Source of the DNA: a virus
Length of the DNA stretch: 46,754 nucleotides
IMG/VR virus record: IMGVR_UViG_3300025096_000038
Location: 1-46,754 of that record
Reading direction: 5' to 3' (one strand)
The position numbers and the translations under genes are program-made. The notes beneath the pieces are model-generated. The model saw nothing but the letters and a program-made list of their open reading frames with translations. It was not told the DNA's origin and made no database searches. This document shows positions 29,171 to 38,891 of this stretch, piece by piece (positions within the stretch are counted from its first letter, which is position 1; each line of letters starts with the position of its first letter).

Positions 29171-30381
29171 CCATTCTCCGTCTCTTTGAGTTTGCGTTTT
29201 GCTTTGTTTCTTTCTCTAATATAACTCAAAGAGCCGCGATAGTCAAATGGTTTATTTAAAACAATCTCAAAAAGCTTCAGTGCAGCGGTGGGTGTTTCAA
29301 GGTGAGACATCTCCAAACAATCGTCAATAAGGGAGGACTGCTTGTCTGGGCTGAACTGCGACTCCTCCTCAAAGAACCTTATCCTACAGTATAGATCGAT
29401 GAAATATTCCGGGGGGTATTTTTCTTTTAGCTCCTCGGCTGTGTAGGTTTCGGGATAGATCGTGTGGCTGATGGTGGACCCATTGCAAACTTCCAACTCT
29501 TGGAAAGATTGCTTTTTTACAGTGTCGTAAATGCCCAGAAGCGTTTTAACCAGCAGTTGATTATCAATACTGTAGCCTTTTCTAAACTGGGTATTAATCA
29601 CGGCTGTGGCATTGCCGAGCCCTAGTCCGGCGGTATATGTGTTCATTCCTTCTGATCCTATATCTGCCACAATTCTCCATGGTATATTGCTATCGATCAT
29701 GAACCCATAGCGATTGCACATATTAACATAACACTTCCAGTTGGGATCGTCAATGAAATCTTGAATTTTAGTATCGTCGTCTGAGGCGTTAAGATCGGCA
29801 ATCTCAATCGCCAGTCCCGTGTTCATTACGGTAGAATACCGGCTTTTTATAAAGCCTGATTGTGTAAATGGAATGGTTCGACTGGTACGCTCTATATACG
29901 CCATAAAATAGCCCACAAACTCATCGAAATCTCTCACCTTAATATCTCTAGTGATAAAGATCTGCTGAAATGCTTTGGCATAATTTTCTATGTGACTGTT
30001 ATACGCCTTTACCGGGCTAACTAAACCTTTATATGCCGAAATAGCGCCTAAATACTTGCTATCTCCGGAGATTTCTCCTTGCATTATCTTTCGGCGAAAT
30101 TCGCGCGCCATATCGTTAAAGGCGTTAGTAACATATGACAGACTACGAACGCTGCGCGATTGGGTGAATTCGGGAGTCTTAAGGTCTGTGAGTACGCCGT
30201 CGTAGTTAAGGACAATGGGGATATATTGACGGTCTACTCTGCCAAAGAGAATCTTCTCTCCGAAATTGAAATTCACCAGATGTCGTACATTCTCAGGATT
30301 TGAGTCGGCTCTGTAGATCAATCTCTTGTTGAAGAGTGCTCTTGTGGATTCCTTGTTGTTCTTTGCGTAAAATGTTGACAT
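29167..30381 (-). CDS. Unknown 404-aa protein, possibly virion-associated
   Basis: The protein starts MSTFYAKNNKESTRALFNKR. It contains RTIPFTQSGFIKSRYSTVMNTGLAIEIAD near the middle (shown by parts: IPFTQSGFIKSRYS), then a conserved-looking WKCYVNMCNRYGFMIDSNIPWRIVADIG and a Phe/Tyr-rich stretch YFIDLYCRIRFFEEE, and a basic C-terminus (ERNKAKRKLKETENG). No nucleotide-binding motif, signal or membrane segment is seen. It lies exactly at the border between baseplate and replication genes, coupled on both sides. It may be a virion-internal or tail-tip protein. I do not recognise the family with certainty. Confidence 0.6.
   Translation of the reverse strand: MSTFYAKNNKESTRALFNKRLIYRADSNPENVRHLVNFNFGEKILFGRVDRQYIPIVLNYDGVLTDLKTPEFTQSRSVRSLSYVTNAFNDMAREFRRKIMQGEISGDSKYLGAISAYKGLVSPVKAYNSHIENYAKAFQQIFITRDIKVRDFDEFVGYFMAYIERTSRTIPFTQSGFIKSRYSTVMNTGLAIEIADLNASDDDTKIQDFIDDPNWKCYVNMCNRYGFMIDSNIPWRIVADIGSEGMNTYTAGLGLGNATAVINTQFRKGYSIDNQLLVKTLLGIYDTVKKQSFQELEVCNGSTISHTIYPETYTAEELKEKYPPEYFIDLYCRIRFFEEESQFSPDKQSSLIDDCLEMSHLETPTAALKLFEIVLNKPFDYRGSLSYIRERNKAKRKLKETENG
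29218..29246 (-). promoter_or_regulatory. Sigma70-type promoter for the family-A polymerase
   Basis: The minus strand reads TTGACT (29246-29241), 17 bases, then TATATT (29223-29218). It lies in the last 80 bases of the 404-aa gene; the polymerase start codon is 48 bases downstream of the -10 box. Confidence 0.82.
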
Positions 30382-33300
30382 TATGGTCCCTCGTTGATTT
30401 CAGGGTGTTCCAGATTTTCTTCTGCATCGGGTTCATCTATAAAGTCACCTAGCGACCCTAATGCTCGTAAGTTTTGTGTCTCGCGACAACGTGTTGAATC
30501 GAGGTTCGGGCCGCTATCTTCCGTATCAACAGCCTCGCCGCCGGCGTCAACTTCTTGGCTGCCCCCTTCGTGTTCTGCGACCCATTTTGCCTGAATTGTG
30601 GTTCCAGCTTCGCCGGGACCGAATCGGTGGGTAGACCTGATTATCATGAAGTACCCACCTATACCAAAGTGCGTTAAGTTGTATAGTTCGCCGCGGGCAT
30701 TTCGGTCTTCCCAAAGGGCAGCGCCGGGTGCGAAGGTGGTCGGGTCGATATAGAGATATTGTCCCGGGAATGCGTTTGGTAACGGAAAGGTCTTGATATC
30801 CGCGTCGTAGGTCACTCTCAACTGTTGTAGCCCATCATACCCCTCTTGTTCAAATCTGACCTCTGGGAGGTATGGCGCTTCGGTCTTTTTGAGAGAAATG
30901 TTTCTCACAATGCCGTTCTGGAGTCCCATCCCATAGTGAAGGATTCCATTGTTGATATCGACTGATGGGTCCCCTGTCATTTGTTCGGTTGGCTTGGTTC
31001 TGCCGGCATAGTAAACCAAATAGTTCGTTTCTCGCTCCAAGCCCCCCTCAAGACCGGTCGTTGTGCTATGACGATCACCGTCGGGTCCCGATATGTTAAG
31101 GGCGGGTAGTGGTAAATCTATTCCTGCTGGGATTTGCCGGCTGATGACTGCCCCATTGGCGCCATAGGTGAGGTGGGCTGACGCAACGCGTAGTGGGGCA
31201 TAAGAACCGCGGGCTTGCTTATATCTTAATGTCTGGTATGTTAGTGTATCGAACGAATCATAGTCAGATTCGACCTTTCGGTTCCATGCTTCTTGTGATG
31301 TGTAGTCGGTAACCACTGCTTGATTAACTCTTATTTTTTGCTTTATGTTTGTCGAGAAGCAAGTGTCGTCGTTAAGGAAGTTTCGGATAAGCATGTTAAA
31401 GAAGTTGTTCAAGAAATGTGGAAGAGGGTATTCGGCGCGCTCTTTAGTGAGCATTTGCTTGGTCAGCCACTCAGTAAAATACTTAACAGATACCGGTACG
31501 TTGCCGAAATTGGTAAACCGCGAGTCTTTGAGGTTTACTTGGTTTACTAACTCTATTGGACCTAGTACAGCTCTAAATCTCTTAAATTGTTCTGCGAACT
31601 TTTCAATCTTGTATTTTTCGAAATCGATTTCGCATTGAGTGATGGGCGCGGTTCGGTCGGTGGAGTAAACCTTAAAATAATCGGTGTCATCCAGCTTGGC
31701 GCGCATCCCATCAGGTCCCAAATATTCTTCTATGCCGGCGAGTATCTCATCAACAAGATCGCCGACGTAAAAGAACTGAACATTTCGGCTTCGACTATTG
31801 GAGAGCGCTCTTGACCTTGCTGCAGCGGCTGTGTGCGCGCTTTCTGCGTCGGTGTCGGACATGGCTTCAGCAAAGATTTCTGCGGCATGGATTCCGGGGA
31901 TCTCAGCGTTCTCCGTCGAGGTCCCAATCTGTTGATCAGCGAAAGCTATTTCCGAATATGGTCCGCGGCGGCGCCAAGAGGCTAGCTGATCATACGTCAG
32001 ATTAATCGTTCTTATCTTTTCTTTTCTGTACATACGCGCAAGAAGCGCCTGAAGAGCGTCAATCTTATTTTGAGCTATGTTTAGGCTTTCGGACTCTTTA
32101 ATCTCGGACATTTTCTCTTGTTCACAGAATGTCGCCAGCTTCGTAAAACGCATTTTGCGATGGAGTACCTCTTTTCCAATGTCGAGATCTGAAAAGATAT
32201 TGAAAGTTGGGCTGTCGAAAAAGTCCTCTACATATGCCAAGTATTTGATGGTCATTGTAACTCGACCCATATCGTCGAAAGCAAAATCATGCACTGTCGG
32301 CGTCAGGTTGATGGTTACAAAACTGTGGGATACCGCCTCGTATACGTCGTTATATTGTTCATCTCCTCTCTGGAGAATATCGACACGATCACCGCGGTCC
32401 CTCACACTCCAGAACTGGTCGCCGGAGGGATCCGATTCGTTGCGTGGAGGTTTGGCATATCCTACAACCGCTTTTAGCCTAAACTGCAGCTTTGCCAACT
32501 CTGCATCTTGTTGTGCTGTATTCCCGGTGCTGTCTGATCCTTGCTGGTGCGTTGGCTCAGTGCACTCGCCCTGCTCAGACGGTATTTCCCGGCGACCTGT
32601 CTTAAGAGCGAGATCTAGATATCTATATTGATTAGCAGCGTCGGATCCACGCAATTTCATTAGTTCGTCAAAACTGTTGGCGAAAATGGTTAGTGTAGCT
32701 TTGATGCTCTTTTTTGCAGCGAATGGGTTGCTTCCATCGTAGGTGAACTCAAAGTTTTTAATACCGGCGCCATGACCGCGTGTTCGGGAGTTCTGCAGCA
32801 TTGTTGCCGTGGTCGTTTCTTTATAGTTCTTCTCGTGAGAGTCGAAATTGAACTCTTGTTCATGTTGGCTCCTATCTCCATTAACTGTTTTATCTGTTAT
32901 CTTAAACAGGCGAATTGTGGGCTGTAGTGCTGATAGTTGGGAGTGATGCGCTTGCATGAGCGGGTATATCTTTGGATCGCCCGTTAGCATGTTCATAAAT
33001 CCAAACGGAGATCCATTAACCTCGATTGATGCGTTTGCCGCGTTGCTGCTGCCGCTGACTGCTGGAATGTAAGGTAGCGGCTTTGAGTCTGTTGGGCGTT
33101 TGCCAGCTAAATTGAAAATGTCGGACAGAAGATAACACTGTTCTCTAAAGGTTGCTTCAAGTGCATTTGTGGCTGCGAGGGCGAGGATTTCGGCCGCGTC
33201 CTCTGCTATCTCTTCTCTTGCGTCTGCAGCGTCTTGTTGTTCTTCTTCTGAAACGTCGTCTTGGTCGATTCCTGATTGTCCCGTATCATCGCCGCCGCCG

Positions 33301-34931
33301 TCTGTGCACGACCGAAACATCTCTTGTGCAGCGATCATCCGATATTTATACCACTTCAGATAAAGCTCTTCGACTAAAGCCTTCATATTCTTGTCTTGTA
33401 GTACAGAAATCGTCGGTTGAGCGTCCATTACACCAAAAACGGAAGGGATCCCGGGAACATTAATAAAGCGTCCTTTGCCATTCGCCGACGGCTCGAAATC
33501 TTTCAGAGGATGATCATCATTACCATCTTTGGCGAGAGGAATCTCGGGAATAAAGTTAGGATGTAGCAGACCATCCGCCGTAACCGACAGCGAAATTCCA
33601 TCTATTATGGCATGTCCCATCCTCGAGTCGTTACCCCACTGTGCCCCTTCATAAAAAAATGGATTGTCTCGATCGGCGTTGGGATTGCTAATAGCCCAAG
33701 GGCTGGTTATGTTCTCCTCGTCATCATTCAGCAGAAGCAGCTTTAGTCCCTGAGCGTCTAAACCTCTGGCGAAGGTCGCGCGGCGGAATCTCGCGTTGCC
33801 CGCGGGCTGGTCCTCTCCAAAAGTAACGCCCGCGGTGACGCTGTTGAGAGTATCGAGTGACTCGGCCTCAATTATCCTTGCATTCCATGCTGCGCGGATA
33901 TCTGCTGCTGTGTTTTCGATCTGCTCTAGCCAATCCTCCTTAAACTCGTCCAATTTGTTGGAGCCGCATACGTAATTGCCGAAAGCGAGCTGCCAAGCCT
34001 CGGCCGGTCGAGCACCCTCTTTCGCAAATGGTCCGATCATAGCATGCTTCATTCGCAGCCCATTAATTAGGTTTGCGGCAAATTGCATGTATGCCTTTTG
34101 TGTTGCCCGACCGCGCTCTTGTGCCACTGTGAGATCCCAGTCAGGGCATGAAAGTGTTTCGCCGAGCGACCTAAACCAAGTTCGGCCCACCGTAATCGCC
34201 CCTTGAGAATGCGGTATAGTGTACCATGTTTTACGACCTTTAAAGTCCTGCCACAGGTCATAGGTGGCGGCTGGGTAATCCGCTACTCGGCGAGTGCTGC
34301 GGGACTGCTGTGAAAACATATGGTCGTGAAGTTGAGGTCTTGTTCGGCTTTGTGGCAAAAGGCACTGGTGTTGTGAGGCGCGAATCCAGCGCTTGGTGTC
34401 TCCGGAGAGGCCGTATCCCTCCTGGAATAGGTCGACATCCTCGGTGCGAGTGTAGAGTTTGTTGACAGTAAAAGCATCGCGCCGATAGCGGCGCAATGTT
34501 GGCATGTTTTGAAAAGGGTCCGACATCCCCGAAAGCGCCCCACCGCCTTCGCTTTCGCCGACAGCGGTATTGTACGCCGTATCGTAAATGATATTATAAA
34601 AAAGATTCGCCATATCCGTGTTGAGGGTGCTTGATCCGGCGAGTCCCGGGAGAAATTGCATGCCCTTCCTGAAGAAAGGTCGGTTATCGTCGACGGCCTT
34701 GTGCCAGAAGGGCGCTACTACAGTCAAGTTATTCCAATAGAGATCAGGATCATCGCGATCAATAGTAAAGTCGGATTGCCACACACCACTAGCAAGTGCG
34801 TTGTTGGCGGCGGCTGAAGTAAGTTCATCATATGATGGAATAGCAGCACTACCCTTCTCCGGTTCTGTCATCTCACTTAGCGTCTCTCTTAGCCTTATGA
34901 TCGATGGCGCTAGCTTAATATCATCGGACAT
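30381..34931 (-). CDS. Giant baseplate/tail protein, 1516 aa
   Basis: The largest gene in the window, transcribed after the LysM wedge gene and inside the tail cluster. Features seen: an acidic, Ala-rich coiled coil around residues 530-575 (EEEQQDAADAREEIAEDAAE), several long beta-rich regions, and a C-terminal domain with LPNAFPGQYLYIDPTTFAPG and GGYFMIIRSTHRFGPGEAGT. The last 70 residues are acidic and Gly/Ser-rich. The size and place fit a baseplate hub or wedge component of large myoviruses. No lysozyme or peptidase motif is evident. The stop shares one base with the next start (TAATG). Confidence 0.6.
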   Translation of the reverse strand: MSDDIKLAPSIIRLRETLSEMTEPEKGSAAIPSYDELTSAAANNALASGVWQSDFTIDRDDPDLYWNNLTVVAPFWHKAVDDNRPFFRKGMQFLPGLAGSSTLNTDMANLFYNIIYDTAYNTAVGESEGGGALSGMSDPFQNMPTLRRYRRDAFTVNKLYTRTEDVDLFQEGYGLSGDTKRWIRASQHQCLLPQSRTRPQLHDHMFSQQSRSTRRVADYPAATYDLWQDFKGRKTWYTIPHSQGAITVGRTWFRSLGETLSCPDWDLTVAQERGRATQKAYMQFAANLINGLRMKHAMIGPFAKEGARPAEAWQLAFGNYVCGSNKLDEFKEDWLEQIENTAADIRAAWNARIIEAESLDTLNSVTAGVTFGEDQPAGNARFRRATFARGLDAQGLKLLLLNDDEENITSPWAISNPNADRDNPFFYEGAQWGNDSRMGHAIIDGISLSVTADGLLHPNFIPEIPLAKDGNDDHPLKDFEPSANGKGRFINVPGIPSVFGVMDAQPTISVLQDKNMKALVEELYLKWYKYRMIAAQEMFRSCTDGGGDDTGQSGIDQDDVSEEEQQDAADAREEIAEDAAEILALAATNALEATFREQCYLLSDIFNLAGKRPTDSKPLPYIPAVSGSSNAANASIEVNGSPFGFMNMLTGDPKIYPLMQAHHSQLSALQPTIRLFKITDKTVNGDRSQHEQEFNFDSHEKNYKETTTATMLQNSRTRGHGAGIKNFEFTYDGSNPFAAKKSIKATLTIFANSFDELMKLRGSDAANQYRYLDLALKTGRREIPSEQGECTEPTHQQGSDSTGNTAQQDAELAKLQFRLKAVVGYAKPPRNESDPSGDQFWSVRDRGDRVDILQRGDEQYNDVYEAVSHSFVTINLTPTVHDFAFDDMGRVTMTIKYLAYVEDFFDSPTFNIFSDLDIGKEVLHRKMRFTKLATFCEQEKMSEIKESESLNIAQNKIDALQALLARMYRKEKIRTINLTYDQLASWRRRGPYSEIAFADQQIGTSTENAEIPGIHAAEIFAEAMSDTDAESAHTAAAARSRALSNSRSRNVQFFYVGDLVDEILAGIEEYLGPDGMRAKLDDTDYFKVYSTDRTAPITQCEIDFEKYKIEKFAEQFKRFRAVLGPIELVNQVNLKDSRFTNFGNVPVSVKYFTEWLTKQMLTKERAEYPLPHFLNNFFNMLIRNFLNDDTCFSTNIKQKIRVNQAVVTDYTSQEAWNRKVESDYDSFDTLTYQTLRYKQARGSYAPLRVASAHLTYGANGAVISRQIPAGIDLPLPALNISGPDGDRHSTTTGLEGGLERETNYLVYYAGRTKPTEQMTGDPSVDINNGILHYGMGLQNGIVRNISLKKTEAPYLPEVRFEQEGYDGLQQLRVTYDADIKTFPLPNAFPGQYLYIDPTTFAPGAALWEDRNARGELYNLTHFGIGGYFMIIRSTHRFGPGEAGTTIQAKWVAEHEGGSQEVDAGGEAVDTEDSGPNLDSTRCRETQNLRALGSLGDFIDEPDAEENLEHPEINEGP

Positions 34932-34945
34932 ATATCACCACCCCA

Positions 34946-35284
34946 TCAGACACGCAGCACATTTAAAGCTGCTTCTAGGTTAATTGGAATCGACAGGGAG
35001 GCTCCGTTGGGAATATCAACTTCCGTGGGATATCCGTTAAACCAAGCGATGATCCACCAATATTCTGCTTTTCCGTAAAACTTGTAAGCAAGCGTATAGA
35101 GGCGATCACCATATTTGTATATATGCTGGGTTGTCTGCAGGGATCTCCTCTCGGATGCCGTTGGGTGGTACAACTTGGGTGTTGCGTATTGAACCAACTT
35201 TTTAAGCCCTCTCGGCTTTCTTAAGGGTTCGTAGTATTCGCTTGAATTGGTGAGTACTTTTGTTGCTGCGTATCTTTTGGGCAT
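34946..35284 (-). CDS. Baseplate wedge protein with LysM domain, T4 gp53-like
   Basis: A 112-aa protein. Residues 51-100 form a LysM-type module: TQHIYKYGDRLYTLAYKFYG, then EYWWIIAWFNGYP and IPNGASLSIP, matching the pattern Y-x-x-GD-x-L-x-x-IA ... W-x-IA-x-N ... I-x-x-G-x-x-L-x-IP. In T4, gp53 is a wedge protein that joins baseplate sectors through such a domain. The N-terminal 50 residues are basic. It begins in a TAATG junction with the preceding gene's stop. Confident as LysM; gp53 identity inferred from context. Confidence 0.75.
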   Translation of the reverse strand: MPKRYAATKVLTNSSEYYEPLRKPRGLKKLVQYATPKLYHPTASERRSLQTTQHIYKYGDRLYTLAYKFYGKAEYWWIIAWFNGYPTEVDIPNGASLSIPINLEAALNVLRV

Positions 35285-36450
35285 TATTCGTCTCTAAAGC
35301 TGGCTAGGATGTCAGCTGCAAATGCTGCAGCACTTGCTTTATTATAGGCGTCTTCATCAGTATAAAACATGAGTTCACCAGTATTGCTAGTTATAGTGTA
35401 GACACCAGATCCAGCTATCTCACCGTTGGGCACCGTAAACACAGGTCTAGCTGGGTCCGGGACTGTGAGGGTCTCAGCCGGCGTATTCAGAGCACCCCAT
35501 GGCTGCTCAAGTCCGAACTCTAGTTGAGTAGCTTGTTCGGCGAGGGCTTCGCGCTCGTCATCAGCGGCCCAGACGTAATCATCCATGCGCTCCTCCCATT
35601 CCTGAAAGTTTCTCTCAAGTTCCGCTGCCGCCGCTTCTTCGGCGCGCAGCTTTGCCAGCCCTTGACCGGTCTGGGAATTGTGGGTATTATAAGGAAACGC
35701 ATTATTGCTGAATGTGCCGTCGTCAAACCAGCCCAGATGAGTTTCGTGAATCACTGCAAAGTCTAAGTTTACCTCGATAAACTTTGGCAGTATCGATGTG
35801 GAGTCGGCGGATGTGTCTTCGTCGGTGATGTCGGTGTCGGCGGATTGCTCGAATCCGCCGCCAGTGGAGCTACCATTATCTAAGTTGTGATTAATCGTTA
35901 CATTTTGAATAACCCCTAACAAGCCAGTAGCGGGATTATTGGGTACAACCAGTCCGCCTTGGCCCGGGGCTGGTTGTCCGTTGCCATTTTCGGTGGTACG
36001 AATTATGTTCATAAGCCCCATGCGTACTAATGGTGCGCCGGAGATGGTTTGTGCTGGTGCAGACGTGCTGGTACCTCCAGCAGAACTATAGTTCGGGTAT
36101 AAAAACGTGGTTAATTTCTGCACTTTAGATAGGTTTTCCCATGCCTCACTCTGTGTTGCTGCTGGTACCTTAAATGCGATGGAAATCGACCTTACTGTAT
36201 TTTTGTACATATAGATTGGATCTGCTCTTCCGAATACTGCCTCTGAAGTCCACTCCGGTCTGAATGTATCTGTGTAGGTGGTGAGGAACGCTTTAAACGC
36301 CATATTCTGACCAGAATTAACATGATAGAACGTTATTACTTGTCCCCTATTCGCCATCGCATCTGTGGCGCGGACATAGTTAGTATTTTTCTTCTTTGCG
36401 TCGTATTTTTTAACGTCGAAAGCGTCTGGTTTATTAGTTTGTTTTGGCAT
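35284..36450 (-). CDS. Tail tube/baseplate structural protein
   Basis: A 388-aa protein. The N-terminal domain has QVITFYHVNSGQNMAFKAFL, then TYTDTFRPEWTSEAVFGRAD and YKNTVRSISIAFKVPA, a pattern I recall from myovirus proteins that start or cap the tail tube. The middle is Gly/Ser/Thr-rich, then LPKFIEVNLDFAVIHETHLGW, followed by an Ala/Glu-rich helix (about 275-320). It sits between tape measure and LysM wedge genes, so a role at the tube-baseplate junction is likely. Not clearly assignable to a named T4 protein. Confidence 0.65.
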   Translation of the reverse strand: MPKQTNKPDAFDVKKYDAKKKNTNYVRATDAMANRGQVITFYHVNSGQNMAFKAFLTTYTDTFRPEWTSEAVFGRADPIYMYKNTVRSISIAFKVPAATQSEAWENLSKVQKLTTFLYPNYSSAGGTSTSAPAQTISGAPLVRMGLMNIIRTTENGNGQPAPGQGGLVVPNNPATGLLGVIQNVTINHNLDNGSSTGGGFEQSADTDITDEDTSADSTSILPKFIEVNLDFAVIHETHLGWFDDGTFSNNAFPYNTHNSQTGQGLAKLRAEEAAAAELERNFQEWEERMDDYVWAADDEREALAEQATQLEFGLEQPWGALNTPAETLTVPDPARPVFTVPNGEIAGSGVYTITSNTGELMFYTDEDAYNKASAAAFAADILASFRDE

Positions 36451-36464
36451 CTATATTTGTCCCT

Positions 36465-38804
36465 TTATCCCCGACTGAGTGCCGCTGAGCTAACGACAGT
36501 ACCAACAGTTTCCTCAACAAACTCTTTAAGCTGGCGACCATCTAAGGTAATTGTAATCTCGTTTCTGATTCTTTGTGAAGTCGGACTTGGTGATGCGGCG
36601 GGGGCTGCACGTTGCCGGCTTTGAACCATTTGGGGGAGTACTCTTGATGTGAGTGCTAACGCTCCAAGCTTCATGCCGCTCATGTCGTTAACTGAATCTT
36701 TCATCGATTCGAATGCAGCCATGCCGGCTTCTAGTTGATCCGCGTTCACATTTCCGTAACTATCAAAAATAGCTCCCATATCTTCCATGTTATCTTTGTC
36801 TTTCTTGAAGACGCCAACGAGCTTGCTAAGTCCCGCGGCAGCGAGTCCGACGGCGCCGATTGCGGCAACACCTACCCACGACAAAGGATTTGCCATGCCC
36901 GCAAGGGCGCCCACAAGAAGCCACAAGGCCCCGGATAAAATTGTGATTCCGGCTGCCATCATTTTGAATTCACTCCACTTCATCCCCTTGAAGGATTTAA
37001 CTAGTTTGGATAGCCCAAAAGCCGCCAATGCGACGCCGGCGCCCACTCCAACAGCCGCGGCGCCTAGGGCCAGCATTGGTCCCACAGAGGGCGCTGCGGC
37101 GGGACCAATAAAGCCCAATTTGGTGGTTAGTTTAGCAAGCCCGCCGAGGAGGGGTGCAAATTTAAATGCAGCCCATACACCAACAAGTATCTTCCAGTGG
37201 TTCGCGACCCACTTGATTATATTTCCAAGAGTTTTCATAATGTCTATAAAACCAACTAGTTGCGGATGTAGCTCTGCATTACCATCCTGCCATTGTTCAA
37301 GATTTGTTATCATGCGTTCAATCCAATCAATGACCGGGTACAATATTGGAATCATCCGCATAAACAAGGCATTGAGTCTTTCTTGGAATGTCGCCATCTC
37401 GCGAGCCTCTTCGGCTGCTGCAGCGTAATCTGCAGACGTTTGGTTCAACCCTCCTGACAGGGCATCCATATCTCCGCGCATTAATGCGGCGAGATCCGAT
37501 ACTTCCTCAAGACCAGCGGCTTCTGTATAGAACTTCCGTTGGTAGTAAGACATATCATCGAATGTCATACCTGTGTCTTTTATGGCGTCTCGAATCATTT
37601 CGAATCTTGCCGCCGGATCGGTCTCCATCATAAGATCCATGGCATTAACGAAGTTGCCGCCCAAAGCAGCGTTAAGCATTCCGGCGCGTTCTGCGGCGCC
37701 TTCGAATGTGTCGAACTTTTCGGTCAAAGCAATCAGTTTGCCAAGTTCCATGCCGGTGATCTTGGAAATTCGTGCAAGATCCTTAAATGCGTCCACACCT
37801 TGAGAGCCCATTTTTGCTAATCTGTTGCCCATCGATCCAAATTGCTCAATAAGCATCGCCGGCGCGACTCCCAGATCCACAGCAGCGGCTCTCAACTCTA
37901 ATAGCGAGCGGCTAGCGGTCTCTGCAGTGTCTCCGAAGGAGATTGTGAGGGATTGCATGGCTTTCGAGCTAACGTCGGCTGAAACGCCAAGTTGGCTCAT
38001 TATAGCGACATGATCGGCCAACTCTGCACGGGTGGCTGCAGATGTCATGGTGAAATCAGTGAAAGTCCCATGTAACTTCTGCCATGCTTCTTGGTTCTGC
38101 TGCACGGAGACTGTATATTTACGAGTTCTTTCGTAACCGTGCGTCATCTCTCTTGCGAGGCTTTTGCTTCCGCCTGTGGCTTTTCTGAACGCAGACTCTG
38201 ACTCGTTCATTATGAATATGAGTTTTATCATCGAGTTGATGAAAGCGCCTACACCGGCTTTGATCAAATTGGCGCCGAATGCCCTAATCGAGTTGCCACC
38301 GCCCCGAAAGCTTTTCCATACTTTTCCCAATTGGGCGACGTTGAAAACGGGGTGGCTGCCATATGGACCGAGCGCGCTGCCAAGGGATTTGCCTAAGTCG
38401 CCGGCTGCGGAGACTCCTTCTTTGAATGCGACACTGGTTTTGTTGATTACTTTTAGCTTTTCTTCGGCTTTCTTAAGCTCTTTTTTAGCATTCTCAAGTC
38501 TTTTAATGTCTTCTGGACCCTGGGAGATTCCAAGGCGAATTGTCTCCTTTGCAATGTCGAACTCTTTCTGTTTTAGACGAACAGCTTCCGCTTGTTGGAG
38601 AGAGCGCGCTTGTTGGGACTTTCCTAAGCCTTCATAAGCTTTCTGAACTTTTTCGATGTCTTCCAACTCGCGGGCCCAGCGTTCAACGGCGTCCGCGTTG
38701 GTTTCATCTTTCCCCTTAGTCGCTGTGCTTGAGGACCCGCTCTTTTCACCAGCTAACTTCTCAAGAAGTTTGATTATCGCTTTTTCGCCTTCAGTCATCG
38801 GCAT
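36465..38804 (-). CDS. Tape measure protein
   Basis: A 779-aa protein that sets tail length and is ejected ahead of the DNA. Residues 1-150 form coiled-coil helices rich in Lys/Glu/Gln. The middle (about 190-470) has the helical TP901-type pattern with LADHVAIMSQLGVSADVSSKAM. From about 560 come long hydrophobic helices (GPMLALGAAAVGVGAGVALA, ILSGALWLLVGALAG, VAAIGAVGLAAAGL) typical of the membrane-penetrating part. It follows the tail chaperone-like genes as in most tailed phages, and has a GGAGG ribosome site. The length would suggest a tail of roughly 110-120 nm if 1.5 angstrom per residue holds (inference). Confidence 0.88.
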   Translation of the reverse strand: MPMTEGEKAIIKLLEKLAGEKSGSSSTATKGKDETNADAVERWARELEDIEKVQKAYEGLGKSQQARSLQQAEAVRLKQKEFDIAKETIRLGISQGPEDIKRLENAKKELKKAEEKLKVINKTSVAFKEGVSAAGDLGKSLGSALGPYGSHPVFNVAQLGKVWKSFRGGGNSIRAFGANLIKAGVGAFINSMIKLIFIMNESESAFRKATGGSKSLAREMTHGYERTRKYTVSVQQNQEAWQKLHGTFTDFTMTSAATRAELADHVAIMSQLGVSADVSSKAMQSLTISFGDTAETASRSLLELRAAAVDLGVAPAMLIEQFGSMGNRLAKMGSQGVDAFKDLARISKITGMELGKLIALTEKFDTFEGAAERAGMLNAALGGNFVNAMDLMMETDPAARFEMIRDAIKDTGMTFDDMSYYQRKFYTEAAGLEEVSDLAALMRGDMDALSGGLNQTSADYAAAAEEAREMATFQERLNALFMRMIPILYPVIDWIERMITNLEQWQDGNAELHPQLVGFIDIMKTLGNIIKWVANHWKILVGVWAAFKFAPLLGGLAKLTTKLGFIGPAAAPSVGPMLALGAAAVGVGAGVALAAFGLSKLVKSFKGMKWSEFKMMAAGITILSGALWLLVGALAGMANPLSWVGVAAIGAVGLAAAGLSKLVGVFKKDKDNMEDMGAIFDSYGNVNADQLEAGMAAFESMKDSVNDMSGMKLGALALTSRVLPQMVQSRQRAAPAASPSPTSQRIRNEITITLDGRQLKEFVEETVGTVVSSAALSRG

Positions 38805-38891
38805 GGCTAAACCCTCCGCGCATTATATACCTGCAATAATTAGTTATATGAGGAAAAAGCGGGCGTTTGTGAAAGGACACTTATATCTTTA

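Noticed and set aside
29725-29753. TTGACG, 17 bases, TATGTT inside the 404-aa gene
   Set aside because: Both boxes deviate and the stronger promoter at 29218-29246 already serves the next gene; kept only as borderline.
32077-32631. Long plus-strand open frame opposite the giant baseplate gene
   Set aside because: Shadow frame with high Ser/Arg content and no ribosome site.
36787-37428. Long plus-strand open frame (213 codons) opposite the tape measure gene
   Set aside because: Ala/Pro/Ser-rich composition mirrors the Ala/Gly-rich helices of the tape measure protein on the other strand; no start signal.
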